A stretch of DNA of 48,848 nt from Burkholderia sp. S171 (GTDB taxonomy: Bacteria > Pseudomonadota > Gammaproteobacteria > Burkholderiales > Burkholderiaceae): contig NZ_LMUF01000043.1 in NCBI RefSeq assembly GCF_009766085.1, positions 128,915-177,762 of the forward strand, in the 5' to 3' direction. The notes beneath the pieces are model-generated. The model was not told the DNA's origin and made no database searches. It worked only from the letters and a program-made list of their open reading frames with translations. The stretch's first letter is position 1. Each line of letters starts with the position of its first letter. Positions 15,129-24,183 of the stretch are shown here, in pieces. The translations under genes were made by a program, and so were the position numbers.

Positions 15129-16703
15129 ATGAGCCAGTTCAAAGTTGTGACCCGCCTGTCGGCCGCCTTTGGTGCATTACTCGTTCTTCTTGGCGTGGTG
15201 TCTATTGTCGGCTTGTTCGGCATGTCAAGAATCGACGAGGCACTGACTAGCATTGTCGACCGCAGCACGGAAGAGATGACGCTTGCCCAGACGATGCGCT
15301 CTTCGTTAGACCAACGTTCCATCGCGCTGCGCGACATGATGCTGGTCGATAACGAAAGCGACATCAAATCCATCGTTGAAAAAATAAAGCACGAAGAAGG
15401 GATCTATGCGGATGCATCGCGAGCATTGAACGACATCTTCGTGTCGAGCGGGGCAATCACGGATACGGAGCAAACACTTCTTGCAAAGCTGAAAGACGAT
15501 GAAGCCACCACGCGCCCGCTCATGGCCAATGTCGTTCAGCTCATTGTCTCAAACGATAAAGCCTCGGCTGGCAAGGCTTTGATGCAAGACGTCGTTCCGA
15601 AACAAACTCAATGGCGTGGCACGCTTCGATCACTGATCGAGCTTGAGAAAACGACGATGCACGACAAGGCAAACAAGGCTGAGAGCAGCTATGCACAGCT
15701 TAGAGTGGCGATGATCGGTGCCGCGTTTGCCGCGCTGATTGTTGGTGTGATCGGCGCATTGCTGATCACGCGCAGCATCCTGAAGCAACTTGGTGCGGAG
15801 CCCAGCGAAGCGCAGCGCGTAGCCGGCGAGATCGCCGATGGAAACCTCACCGTGCGAGTTGTGACCGCCAGCGGGGCAAGCGGGAGTTTGATGGCGTCGC
15901 TCGAAGCAATGCGCGCACAGCTGAGCAGTATTGTCGGGGGGATTAAAACATCGGCTGATTCGATTGCGGTTGCCGCCAATGAAATGGCGCAGGGTAACGT
16001 CGACCTGTCGCAGCGCACGGAGGAACAAGCGGCTTCGCTTGAACAGACCGCGGCGAGCATGGAACAGCTGACGTCCACGGTGAAGCAGAATACAGACAAT
16101 GCGAAACAGGCCAACATGCTTGCCCAGACGGCGTCAGACGCAGCTACTGCAGGCGGCCATGTGGTTGAGCGGGTGGTGACGAAGATGCGCGATATATCCG
16201 CTAGCGCCTCGAAAGTGGGCGAGATCATTACGTTGATCGAGGGTATCGCGTTTCAAACCAATATCCTTGCGCTGAACGCGGCCGTCGAGGCTGCGCGCGC
16301 AGGCGAGCAGGGACGCGGTTTCGCTGTTGTGGCAGGAGAAGTGCGTACGCTGGCCCAACGCTGCGCGAGCGCAGCCAAGCAAGTGAAGGATCAGATTGGC
16401 GAGTCGCTCGATCACGTTGACACGGGTTCGGGCCTGGTAGCCGAAGCCGGCAAGAGCATGAATGAATTGTTGAGCTCGGTTAAACAGGTGACCGACATCA
16501 TGGGCGAAATCTCGGCCGCATCGTCAGAGCAAAGCACGGGCATTGAGCAAGTCAGCATCGCGGTGGGCCAGATGGACGAAGTGACGCAACAAAACGCGGC
16601 ATTGGTCGAACAAGCGACGGCGGCAGCGCAAGCCATGGCCGATCAAGCCAAAAGTTTGCGCGAAGCAGTGGGTGTTTTCAGGGTAGCGGTGGCAAGCAAC
16701 TGA
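15129..16703 (+). CDS. methyl-accepting chemotaxis protein
   Basis: 524 residues from the ATG at 15129 (AAGG upstream; a TTG lies directly before it). Domains in order: cytoplasmic start, membrane segment about 11-31, periplasmic four-helix-bundle sensor about 32-190, membrane segment about 194-215, HAMP about 216-268, and the long cytoplasmic coiled coil. The hairpin tip that contacts CheA/CheW is at about 370-412 (IEGIAFQTNILALNAAVEAAR, then GEQGRGFAVVAGEVRTLAQR). The usual C-terminal NWETF-type pentapeptide for CheR binding is missing; it ends FRVAVASN. It senses a small molecule in the periplasm and steers flagellar rotation. The sigma-28 promoter ties its expression to the flagellar regulon. 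Ligand unknown. Confidence 0.95.
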   Translation: MSQFKVVTRLSAAFGALLVLLGVVSIVGLFGMSRIDEALTSIVDRSTEEMTLAQTMRSSLDQRSIALRDMMLVDNESDIKSIVEKIKHEEGIYADASRALNDIFVSSGAITDTEQTLLAKLKDDEATTRPLMANVVQLIVSNDKASAGKALMQDVVPKQTQWRGTLRSLIELEKTTMHDKANKAESSYAQLRVAMIGAAFAALIVGVIGALLITRSILKQLGAEPSEAQRVAGEIADGNLTVRVVTASGASGSLMASLEAMRAQLSSIVGGIKTSADSIAVAANEMAQGNVDLSQRTEEQAASLEQTAASMEQLTSTVKQNTDNAKQANMLAQTASDAATAGGHVVERVVTKMRDISASASKVGEIITLIEGIAFQTNILALNAAVEAARAGEQGRGFAVVAGEVRTLAQRCASAAKQVKDQIGESLDHVDTGSGLVAEAGKSMNELLSSVKQVTDIMGEISAASSEQSTGIEQVSIAVGQMDEVTQQNAALVEQATAAAQAMADQAKSLREAVGVFRVAVASN

Positions 16704-16798
16704 GGCTGGCCGTAACCCATGGACGCTGACGGGCGTGTGTCTGCGTGCCCCACGGTTGGTATTTTCGGGCACGCGGGAACGTTGACTTCACGGAGTAA

Positions 16799-17080
16799 TC
16801 ATTGCGCGTATGGCTTAGTCTTTTTACGATCGGCGCCTGCGACCGGGTTGATGCCGGACGCTGTTGAATTGGGAGTAGATGCTGCGCGTGGCAAAGCTTT
16901 GGGATCTTGCGACACATCGGTAGCGGGCATCGGCAGCGGCCTGTCGGGATGCGCCCGGTTATACAACGCGGTGCCTAACTGTCCTGCTGCAATTCCCTCA
17001 TCGTAATCATCAGGGCTCTGGGCGTGCGCGAAAGTGACTAAAGAAAATGCAGCGCAGGTCATAGTCAGTAAACGTTTCAT
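16799..17080 (-). CDS. small secreted protein, unknown function
   Basis: 93 residues from the ATG at 17080, chosen over an ATG 6 bp earlier because only the later one has a properly spaced GGGAGA site. A signal peptide (MKRLLTMTCAAFSLVTFAHA) is followed by a hydrophilic mature part of about 73 residues (QSPDDYDEGIAAGQLGTALYNRAHPDRPLPMPATDV...), without Cys and with many Pro and Asp. I do not recognise the family. It is convergent with the chemoreceptor gene and stands alone, 341 bp after the MFS gene start-to-stop unit on its strand. Probably periplasmic. Confidence 0.65.
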   Translation of the reverse strand: MKRLLTMTCAAFSLVTFAHAQSPDDYDEGIAAGQLGTALYNRAHPDRPLPMPATDVSQDPKALPRAASTPNSTASGINPVAGADRKKTKPYAQ

Positions 17081-17421
17081 TCCCATCTCCCTTGTCGCTG
17101 GATTCCCAAGACGGTCACGAAGCGATCCCGCGTCATCGGCGTTTTGATTGGAGATTCGATACTAGCAACGTGCACCGACCGCTAAATCGTGCTCGTTAGG
17201 CTTGTCCGGCGAGACCTGAGAACGGAAACTTAATTTATAGTCGCTCCTCTTTACAAATCCCCCGCACCCCTTAAAACCTGCGTGTCACTTGCCTTCCGCA
17301 TGTTGCGCCGCTATTTTCGCACAAGGTAATTTCACCTGAGCCGCTTGTACCTAAAAGAGAGCACCATGCCTGCTGCCTGGAATGCGGTCGCGCTATTTGC
17401 AACCAGAACAGCTTCCATGAA
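17081..17421. other. 341-bp intergenic region, no gene seen
   Basis: It lies between the MFS stop and the small secreted protein start, both on the minus strand, so it should hold the promoter of the small gene. I see no clear promoter, terminator or repeat and no frame with a motif. Confidence 0.5.
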
Positions 17422-18675
17422 CTAATGAGCCACTGACTCGGTGCGCCACGTGAGCGATACAAGCAACGCGGCCATTCCAGCGACAAGGAGCGCGAGATAT
17501 GCCCATACATAGGAGCCCGGCGTCAGATCGACCAGCAATCCAACCATGGCCGGCGCAATAGCGGCCGCGACCTGGCCACCAAAGTTAATGATGCCGGCAG
17601 CCGATCCGACCGACGCGTCGGGCATGTGCTTGAGCGGAATCGCGAAGACAGTTCCGTAAATGACGGTGTAACCCACTAGACACAGCGTCCACAGAACGAG
17701 TAACACAGGCAACGAATTGGCGAACGCCATCAATGCAAAAAAGACCACGACCGCGCATGCACCACACGTCATGAAGAGCCGCTCGCGTCCGTGGCCGACC
17801 TTGTCCAGCATCCAGCCGACGATGTTAAGACAGACGAACGCGACCAGGTAGGGTCCGGCGGACGCGAGGCCAGCGTGCAGGATATCAATGTGACGTGTCT
17901 TGACCAGGAACGACGGCATCCACGAGATCAACGCTACATAGACGACGTTGCTGAAGAAGAAGATCAACATCGTCTTTCGAAGCATCGGCGAGCGGAACGC
18001 CGCGTGGAACGCATGCTTGCCGACACGTTTCCGGCGACGTGGCGCATGTTTGATTGCCAACCAGAGCACGATGGCAACCACGATTCCCACCAGACCAAAC
18101 ACGTGATACGCGTAACGCCAGCCATGGGTATGAACCAAGGCGGCGATTGCGCTCGATCCGACTGCGCTGCCAAGGAACGAAGCGCCGATAACGAGCGATT
18201 TCGCACGCGCCCGTTCGCCGCGCGGGAATGCTTCGGCGACCGTGACTGTGCTGGCTGGCACGAACCCGCCTTCTCCGATGCCGAACAAAACGCGGATCAC
18301 GATGAGCGAGGCGAACGTCGTGGCAAAACCCGTGAGTCCGGTGAAGACCGACCAGCACGCAACAGAAAAAACAAGAACCGCTCTTGATCCGAAGCGGTCG
18401 CTAAGCTGGCCCGCGACCAGTTGCATGAGCGAATAGCTCACGTAGAACGCACTCAACAACAAACCCGCAGAGCGGGCATCGAGATTGAAGTCCTTCGAAA
18501 TAGGGACGATCGAGATGCTCATTGCCATGCGATCGGCATTGGCCAGTATCCACGAAACTAGCAGCATGACGAGCACGAACGCTTTTCTCTTGCTGGAGTA
18601 ATTCGCAATTTTTGCCGCGTCAGCAGCAGTCGCTGACAAAGGGGGCATCGCGTTTTGTTCTATTGGGTGGTTCAT
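17422..18675 (-). CDS. MFS transporter, anion:cation symporter (ACS) family
   Basis: 417 residues with twelve membrane segments. The opening LANADRMAMSISIVPISKDFNLDARSAGLLLSAFYVSYSLMQ and the loop QLSDRFGSRAVL are typical of the ACS group (relatives of ExuT, NanT and GudP), which import sugar acids and other organic anions with protons. It lies 61 bp downstream of the D-aminoacylase gene on the same strand and is very probably in one operon with it. The natural inference is that it imports the N-acyl-D-amino acid, or a related acid, that the enzyme hydrolyses. The divergent LysR gene is the likely regulator. Confidence 0.9.
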   Translation of the reverse strand: MNHPIEQNAMPPLSATAADAAKIANYSSKRKAFVLVMLLVSWILANADRMAMSISIVPISKDFNLDARSAGLLLSAFYVSYSLMQLVAGQLSDRFGSRAVLVFSVACWSVFTGLTGFATTFASLIVIRVLFGIGEGGFVPASTVTVAEAFPRGERARAKSLVIGASFLGSAVGSSAIAALVHTHGWRYAYHVFGLVGIVVAIVLWLAIKHAPRRRKRVGKHAFHAAFRSPMLRKTMLIFFFSNVVYVALISWMPSFLVKTRHIDILHAGLASAGPYLVAFVCLNIVGWMLDKVGHGRERLFMTCGACAVVVFFALMAFANSLPVLLVLWTLCLVGYTVIYGTVFAIPLKHMPDASVGSAAGIINFGGQVAAAIAPAMVGLLVDLTPGSYVWAYLALLVAGMAALLVSLTWRTESVAH

Positions 18676-18736
18676 GGGTCTCGTCTCGCGCGGGAGAATA
18701 ATTGCTCTGATTTAAAAAACCTGATTGATCGTCGAT

Positions 18737-20170
18737 CTACGCTAAGCGTCGCCGGATAACATGCCCGGCATGCATGTTCATCGATATTCCGTTTTCGCAA
18801 GCAAGCTGGCCATTGACGAACACAGCGTTGATCCCCGCGCTCACTTGCGTCGGGCGCTCGAAAGACGCGCGGTCTTCAATGCGGCTTTCGTCGAACACGA
18901 CGAGGTCAGCGTAATGCCCTTTTGCAATCACTCCGCGTCGCTCCAGGCCGAAGCGGCGCGCGCTGAGTCCGGTCATCTTGCAGATCGCCGTCTCAAGGGA
19001 AAACAGGCGCCGGGTGCGCACGTAATGACCAAGCACGCGCGGAAACGTGCCCCATAGGCGCGGGTGCGGACTCTGGTCGTGCGCGAGGCCATCGGAACCG
19101 ACCATCGCCATCGGATGCGAGAGAATGCGCTCGACATCTTCCTCGCTCATCGCGAAGTACACCGCGCCTGCGGGAGACAGAGCGTCTGCTAAAGATTCGG
19201 GATCAGTGCCGCGAGCTTTCGCAAGCTTGAACAGTGATTGTCCGGCCGCGGTTGGGTCCGCTTTCGACCACGTTACGAGCACCTCATCGGACTGACGCAC
19301 GCGCGATGCTAACAACATGGTCGACGATGCGTTGTACGGGTAACAGTCAAAGCAAACGGGCTGATGCTGGGACGCTTCCTCGAGCATGGCAAGCGTTTGG
19401 GCCGAGCGGCCGTGGTTGTTACGACCCACGAGCTTGTGATGCGAGAGCACGGTGTCGACGTTCAATGCACGCCCTATATGCAATGCTTCGCGCATGGCGT
19501 CGTCGATCGCATCACCTTCGTCACGTAGGTGCATTGTCACGATGCCGCCTGCATGAGTCAGTGGAGTACCCACGGCGATGACCTCGGCGGCCGTTGCGTA
19601 TCGGGCGGGCGGATAATAGAGACCGGTCGACATGCCGATCGCGCCTGCCATGAGCGCATCCCGCAGATCTTTCGACATGCGGGCGGCTTCGTCGTCTGTT
19701 GCTTCGCGATCAAGGCGGCTCATCTGGCGAACCCGCAACGTGGAATGCCCGACCAGACACGCAGCATTGAGCGCTGGCCGAGCGCGTTCCAATTCATCGA
19801 GGTAGTCGCTGAAACGTTCAAAACGCCATGCGTCGTCGCCTAAGAGATCCAAGGGCGGCGGCGGTTTTTGAGTGAGGAGCGGGGCGAGACTGATACCGCA
19901 ATTGCCCGTGATAACCGTCGTAACACCTTGCGACAGCTTCGGATGCGGACCGTCGGCTACATCGAGCAACAAGCGGTCATCGTGGGTGTGCACATCGATA
20001 AAACCAGGCGCAACGATGCGTCCAGTCGCGTCGTAACGTCTCTTAGCCGTGAGCCCGCTAAGGTCGCCGAGCTGGACGATCTGACCGGCATGAATGCCGA
20101 CGTCACATCGCTTCCGGGCGTCTCCGGTCCCATCAATAACGCTACCGCCTTCTATGACGAGGTCAAACAT
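18737..20170 (-). CDS. N-acyl-D-amino-acid deacylase (D-aminoacylase)
   Basis: 477 residues, the usual length. It is a metal-dependent amidohydrolase that cleaves N-acyl-D-amino acids to a D-amino acid plus a carboxylic acid. The zinc-site residues are visible: H61 and H63 in DVHTHDD and the bridging Cys91 in TGNCGIS, plus the downstream His in LSHHK and the catalytic Asp in VGSDGLAHD. The two small beta-sandwich parts are formed by the first 55 residues (MFDLVIEGGSVIDGTG) and the end (GHYADLVVFD). No signal peptide, so it is cytoplasmic. It leads an operon with an ACS transporter. Substrate acyl chain and side chain are not deducible. Regulation is probably by the divergent LysR protein through the palindrome at 20262-20280. 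Confidence 0.92.
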   Translation of the reverse strand: MFDLVIEGGSVIDGTGDARKRCDVGIHAGQIVQLGDLSGLTAKRRYDATGRIVAPGFIDVHTHDDRLLLDVADGPHPKLSQGVTTVITGNCGISLAPLLTQKPPPPLDLLGDDAWRFERFSDYLDELERARPALNAACLVGHSTLRVRQMSRLDREATDDEAARMSKDLRDALMAGAIGMSTGLYYPPARYATAAEVIAVGTPLTHAGGIVTMHLRDEGDAIDDAMREALHIGRALNVDTVLSHHKLVGRNNHGRSAQTLAMLEEASQHQPVCFDCYPYNASSTMLLASRVRQSDEVLVTWSKADPTAAGQSLFKLAKARGTDPESLADALSPAGAVYFAMSEEDVERILSHPMAMVGSDGLAHDQSPHPRLWGTFPRVLGHYVRTRRLFSLETAICKMTGLSARRFGLERRGVIAKGHYADLVVFDESRIEDRASFERPTQVSAGINAVFVNGQLACENGISMNMHAGHVIRRRLA

Positions 20171-20224
20171 TCAAGTATCCAGAAAGTCGTTTTGGTGAGG
20201 CATCTTGCGAGCAATCATCGATTC

Positions 20225-20240
20225 GCCAATTTTGGTTGGC
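20225..20240. promoter_or_regulatory. inverted repeat upstream of the D-aminoacylase gene
   Basis: GCCAA and TTGGC are perfect inverted arms around 6 bp, 55 bp before the deacylase start. It could be a second (activation) site for the LysR regulator, but it lacks the T-N11-A spacing. Confidence 0.35.
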
Positions 20241-20261
20241 AAACCACTTTTCCTCCGGTTA

Positions 20262-20280
20262 GCATGAGAAAACCTCATGC
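20262..20280. promoter_or_regulatory. LysR-type operator (T-N11-A palindrome)
   Basis: GCATGAG and CTCATGC form a perfect 7-bp inverted repeat around AAAAC. It contains T-N11-A (20265 to 20277), the standard LysR recognition pattern, and sits between the divergent LysR and D-aminoacylase genes. Confidence 0.7.
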
Positions 20281-20349
20281 ATAGCCCTGAGTGTCACCAA
20301 CAAGGCGCGAAAAACTCGCACCATTCTTGCGTTTTCTTCATGGATAATC

Positions 20350-21237
20350 ATGTTTCACGCACCCTCAACGCAGTCGCTGCTTTGCTTCGAGGCAAGCGCG
20401 CGGCTGCGGTCTTTCACTGCCGCGGCGAAAGAACTCCATCTGACCCAAGGCGCGGTAAGCCGGCAGATCCAGACACTGGAGGAGCGTTTGGGCGTACCCC
20501 TGTTTGCAGGACGCCGCGACGCGATGGCGCTCACTGACGCGGGGCGCGAGTACCTCGCTGAGATTGCGCCGCTGCTACAGCGGCTCGAACGAGCCACAGT
20601 GAACGTAATGGCGCTCAAGGGACGCGGCGGTTCGTTGTCGCTGTCTGTGGGGTCATCGGTGGGAAATTACTGGCTCATTCCGCGACTGCCTGAATTCACG
20701 CGCGAGCATGGCGAAATCACGCTGAATTTGAGGACGCGCGTGGGAGCGGTCGATTTCGCAGTGACGCCTGTGGATGCATCGCTGGAATTCGGCGATGGCC
20801 AGCGACAAGGGCTGCATAACGACTTCGTGGTGCCCTTGCAGTTGTCGCCGTACGCGGCACCTTCGTGGATCGCGATGCACGGTGAAAAGGTCGATGCCCG
20901 GACGCCCAAGTCAGCACTGATCCAGCATCTGACGCTTCCGCAAGCGTGGGAAGGATGGTTCGAGCGTGAAGGTATAGCGGGCGACCCAGGCGGGGATGGC
21001 CCGAGGTATGAAGTCATGTCGATGGCGCTGAACGCCGCAGTCGCCGGGATGGGCGTCGCGCTTCTTCCGTCATACATGGCTAACGACATGGTCTCGGCGG
21101 GCAAACTAAGATGCATGTCGGACCAGATGTGGCGCTATCCCAAAGGTTACTACCTCGTGTATCCGGAGGCTTCTGCACAAATGAAGTCGTTGCAGATTTT
21201 TCGACGGTGGCTGCTCGGACAGCACGAAAAGGCCTGA
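20350..21237 (+). CDS. LysR-family regulator (GcvA-like)
   Basis: 295 residues. The N-terminal helix-turn-helix reads LLCFEASARLRSFTAAAKELHLTQGAVSRQIQTLEERLGVPLF, the style of the GcvA branch. The effector domain follows, with LSLSVGSSVGNYWLIPRLPEF and a closing MNAAVAGMGVAL-like block (ALNAAVAGMGVALLPSYMA). It is transcribed away from the D-aminoacylase/transporter operon, 179 bp off, the usual layout for a LysR activator and its target. A perfect T-N11-A palindrome lies between them. The likely co-inducer is an acylated D-amino acid or its product; that is inference. No strong ribosome-binding site precedes the ATG. Confidence 0.9.
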   Translation: MFHAPSTQSLLCFEASARLRSFTAAAKELHLTQGAVSRQIQTLEERLGVPLFAGRRDAMALTDAGREYLAEIAPLLQRLERATVNVMALKGRGGSLSLSVGSSVGNYWLIPRLPEFTREHGEITLNLRTRVGAVDFAVTPVDASLEFGDGQRQGLHNDFVVPLQLSPYAAPSWIAMHGEKVDARTPKSALIQHLTLPQAWEGWFEREGIAGDPGGDGPRYEVMSMALNAAVAGMGVALLPSYMANDMVSAGKLRCMSDQMWRYPKGYYLVYPEASAQMKSLQIFRRWLLGQHEKA

Positions 21238-21409
21238 CCGACGCGGTTCCGCTTGAGTCACAGTCGAGTGATCAACCGAAACAGCGCGCTTAGCCACCGG
21301 CGCGGATTCTCGCAGGCATCTTCCCGCTGCGAGCATTGCCTGCTAGTTCGCAATAGACGAGTGCTTAGTAATACTGGCTATCGGAGTTCTATGGACCGCA
21401 TGAGACACG

Positions 21410-22168
21410 TCACCAAGGAATGGTCTCGTTTTCCCAACGCGTGAACGTACCCGTTGGACCGTCCGCATCCAGCAGCGCCACTCGCACGACCTCGCGCGAA
21501 CCATCCTCCAGAGACTCCGTGCCCGCATAGCCGTTGAGATTCGTTTTTGTGAACGCTGGCGAAACCAGGTTCACCTTGATGCCCGTCGATTCCAACTCGA
21601 TCATCATGGCCAGGGTTATGGCATTGAGAGCCGTCTTGGACGCTGGATAGACCGGGCCGAAGATCGATCGGTACGGAAACGCCGGATCCGCGTTCAGTGC
21701 CAGTGAGCCGACACCGCTGGACACATTGACAATGCGTGCGTCCGAAGACTGGCGTAGGAGCGGGAGCATCGCCTGATAGACGGCAATCACACCAAATACG
21801 TTGGTGTCCCACACCGCGCGCATTTCGTCCAGAGACACGGTGCTTGGGCGTGTCGTCTTCGCGTATTCTTCGACGGACTGACCCGGCTGTTTTCTTGTAT
21901 TCGATATTGCTGCGTTCTGAACCAGCAGGTCGAGGCGGCCAAACTCCTTTTGGATATTGTCAGCCGCAGCGTCGATCGAACCCTGATCTGTTACGTCGAG
22001 TTGAAGAGGGCGTGCGAGCGATCCTAATTCTTTGGCGGCGGCCTCGCCGCGCTCCAGGTTTCGAGAGCCCAGCAATACCGTCACGCCGCTTGCTACGAGT
22101 TCCTTTGCGACTTGAAATCCAACTCCCTGGTTTGCCCCAGTGACTAGCGCAATGCGTTTCTCGTGCAT
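21410..22168 (-). CDS. short-chain dehydrogenase/reductase (classical SDR)
   Basis: 252 residues. NAD(P)-binding TGANQGVGFQVAKEL (residues 10-24), the LDVTD acidic strand end, NAA in LLVQNAAIS (in place of NNAG), the catalytic Ser in IVNVSSGVGS and the catalytic Tyr/Lys in YPASK are all visible. The preference for NADP is suggested by the basic SRNLERGE after strand 2. It resembles plant/bacterial carbonyl reductase-like SDRs. Substrate unknown. A second SDR gene lies 63 bp upstream on the same strand, and both are transcribed away from the AraC regulator, so they may form one regulated unit for aldehyde or ketone detoxification. Confidence 0.9.
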   Translation of the reverse strand: MHEKRIALVTGANQGVGFQVAKELVASGVTVLLGSRNLERGEAAAKELGSLARPLQLDVTDQGSIDAAADNIQKEFGRLDLLVQNAAISNTRKQPGQSVEEYAKTTRPSTVSLDEMRAVWDTNVFGVIAVYQAMLPLLRQSSDARIVNVSSGVGSLALNADPAFPYRSIFGPVYPASKTALNAITLAMMIELESTGIKVNLVSPAFTKTNLNGYAGTESLEDGSREVVRVALLDADGPTGTFTRWENETIPW

Positions 22169-22231
22169 ATCAATCTCCTGGCAAAAATGTAATGCAGCGT
22201 TTGGAACGATCTTCGAATGATCGTTGCTTAC

Positions 22232-22981
22232 TTAGGATGCCTCAGCTGCCCATGCCTCGGCATCAGCGCCTGCCGGAATGCGCATGGGCGATGACGGGTC
22301 CGTCGCCGCACGCCATACAGCTTCCGCGACCTCTTGTGCGTGGGTGATGGGCGTGGACGTATCCTGCAGATGCGCGAGGACCGTCTTGACGAGATCCGCA
22401 TAGGCCTCGTGATCGAAGCCGTGCATGTGCGCCCGTGCGTTATCGCCGAACCGGGTATCGGGCGCACGGCCTGGCAGCACTAGGCGAACGCGCACGCCGA
22501 ACGGCTCGACTTCAAGCGCCACGGATTCGGTGTACGCGTTCACGGCAGCCTTGCTTGCGCGATACGCGGCGATCAGCGGCAGCGCCCTCAACGTCACGCT
22601 CGACGTGACGTTCACCACGACGCCTGCTTTGCGCTGCCGGAACTGGGGCAATACCGCCTGCGTCAATGCAATCGTGCCAAAGGTGTTGGTTTCAAAAATC
22701 TCGCGCACCGTCGAAAGCGGGGTGATCTCGGCCGGTGATGCCGCGCCAAAGCCCGCGTTGTTGACGAGCACATCGATAGGGCCAGCGGCCTCAAGGGCCT
22801 GGCTGATGCTGTGTAGATCGGTTACGTCGAGCGCTAACACGCGCAGACGCTCCGAGTGCGGCAGCACGTCGGCACGCGGAGTGCGCATGGTGGCAACGAC
22901 CTGCCAGTCGCGAGCCAGAAAATAGCGAGCGATCTCGAGGCCGAATCCGGAGGAACAGCCGGTGATCAATACGGTTTTCAT
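22232..22981 (-). CDS. short-chain dehydrogenase/reductase (classical SDR)
   Basis: 249 residues. TGCSSGFGLEIARYF near the start is the Rossmann glycine motif, MRTPR after strand 2 suggests NADP, LALDVTD and VLVNNAGFG are standard, the catalytic Ser is in VVNVTSSVT and the catalytic pair in YRASK. The style is that of oxidoreductases close to YbbO-like or retinol-type SDRs. It is divergent from an AraC regulator whose start is 103 bp away, and upstream of the other SDR gene. This arrangement of an AraC cupin regulator and an SDR is common in Burkholderia. The substrate is unknown. Confidence 0.9.
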   Translation of the reverse strand: MKTVLITGCSSGFGLEIARYFLARDWQVVATMRTPRADVLPHSERLRVLALDVTDLHSISQALEAAGPIDVLVNNAGFGAASPAEITPLSTVREIFETNTFGTIALTQAVLPQFRQRKAGVVVNVTSSVTLRALPLIAAYRASKAAVNAYTESVALEVEPFGVRVRLVLPGRAPDTRFGDNARAHMHGFDHEAYADLVKTVLAHLQDTSTPITHAQEVAEAVWRAATDPSSPMRIPAGADAEAWAAEAS

Positions 22982-23029
22982 GGGAACTCCTGTTTGGGGT
23001 GGTTTGCAGATGCCCCAAAGATAGACCGC

Positions 23030-23057
23030 TTGAACCGTACTAGCTACAATCTAAAAT
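23030..23057 (+). promoter_or_regulatory. sigma-70 type promoter of the AraC gene
   Basis: TTGAAC (23030-23035) and TAAAAT (23052-23057) with a 16-bp spacer, 28 bp before the AraC start. Both hexamers are close to consensus. The predicted leader is about 20 bases and includes the CAGGAG ribosome-binding site. Confidence 0.6.
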
Positions 23058-23084
23058 CCGAAATTCATTTGCAGGAGTCCGGCA

Positions 23085-24002
23085 ATGATTGATCCCTTAG
23101 CCGAAGTCGTGATGTTGCTGCAGCCTAGCGCCCGGTTTTCCAAACTGGTTTTCGGCGCGGGCTCGTGGCGCGTCAGCCGCTCAGATGCCGGTCAGCCGTT
23201 CTATTGCGCCGTCCTCGAGGGCGGATGCCGGCTTGCAATCGACGCACGAGAACCCATCGAGCTCGTCTCAGGTGATTTCGTGCTGATTCCGGCGGCCTAC
23301 GGCGTCGCGATGTCGAGCCTCGTGCCACCTTCAACAGACGTCGAGACGCAAGCGCCTGTTGCGCTAGGCAACAATGAATTCAGGATCGGAGAACCGGACA
23401 CTCCGATCGATGCGCGAATGATGGTCGGGCACTGCAGCTTTGGTTCTCCTGATGCGGCGCTGCTGGTGTCATTGCTGCCGCAACTCGTGCACGTTCGCGG
23501 CCAACAGCGGCTGGCTACGCTCGTCCAGCTGGTGCGCGACGAATCACGCGAACAGCGGCCTGCCCGCGAGGTCGTGCTGTCACGCTTGCTGGAAGTGCTG
23601 CTGATCGAGGCGCTTCGGTCCACCGCCGAAACGGACACGTCGCCGGGTCTGATGCGCGGGCTTGCCGACAGTCGGCTCGCAGCCGCGATCCGCAGGATGC
23701 ACGAACGTCCGACGCACACATGGACGGTTGCCGAACTCGCGAAAGAGGCCGCGCTGTCGCGCTCGACTTTCTTCGAGCGCTTTAACCGCGCGGTAGGCGT
23801 TGCGCCGATGGAGTATTTGCTCAGCTGGCGCATGGCGCTTGCCAAGGACCTGCTGCGTCGCAATGGAGCGCGTATCGCCGAGATTGCCCAGCGTGTCGGC
23901 TATAGCTCAGCCAGCACGTTCAGCGTCGCTTTTACACGGCACGTTGGGCGGCCGCCCTCGCAATATGCACGTGAGGAAGAAGTGGCCGCCAGCAACGTTT
24001 AG
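23085..24002 (+). CDS. AraC-family regulator with cupin_6-type N-terminal domain
   Basis: 305 residues from the ATG at 23085, preceded by GCAGGAGTCC. The N-terminal 190 residues form the AraC_binding_2/cupin_6 domain (PLAEVVMLLQPSARFSKLVFGAGSWRVSRS, YCAVLEGGCRLAID, GDFVLIPAAYG). The C-terminal 100 residues hold two helix-turn-helix units: WTVAELAKEAALSRSTFFERFNRAVGVAPMEYLLSWRM and IAEIAQRVGYSSASTFSVAFTRHVGRPPSQY. Divergent from two SDR genes, which are its probable targets; regulators of this class often respond to reactive aldehydes or electrophiles. Length and motifs are normal. Confidence 0.93.
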   Translation: MIDPLAEVVMLLQPSARFSKLVFGAGSWRVSRSDAGQPFYCAVLEGGCRLAIDAREPIELVSGDFVLIPAAYGVAMSSLVPPSTDVETQAPVALGNNEFRIGEPDTPIDARMMVGHCSFGSPDAALLVSLLPQLVHVRGQQRLATLVQLVRDESREQRPAREVVLSRLLEVLLIEALRSTAETDTSPGLMRGLADSRLAAAIRRMHERPTHTWTVAELAKEAALSRSTFFERFNRAVGVAPMEYLLSWRMALAKDLLRRNGARIAEIAQRVGYSSASTFSVAFTRHVGRPPSQYAREEEVAASNV

Positions 24003-24183
24003 GAGATTCAGGTGCCCCCTCGATAAAACTGAAAGCTATCGCGGAATGCATCGTTAAATTTCGGCATTCAGTTAGGTAAGCTGATGGAAGATTGCGGCGT
24101 CATTCGTCATTCGTCACGACTACGATCACGATCACGACGCGGATTCCGGGCAGGGCAGCCCGGCAGTTGAGGCGCGACCGGCG

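Noticed and set aside
17271..17510. 79-codon minus-strand frame across the end of the ACS transporter gene
   Set aside because: No motif, overlaps a clear gene in another frame and has no ribosome-binding site.
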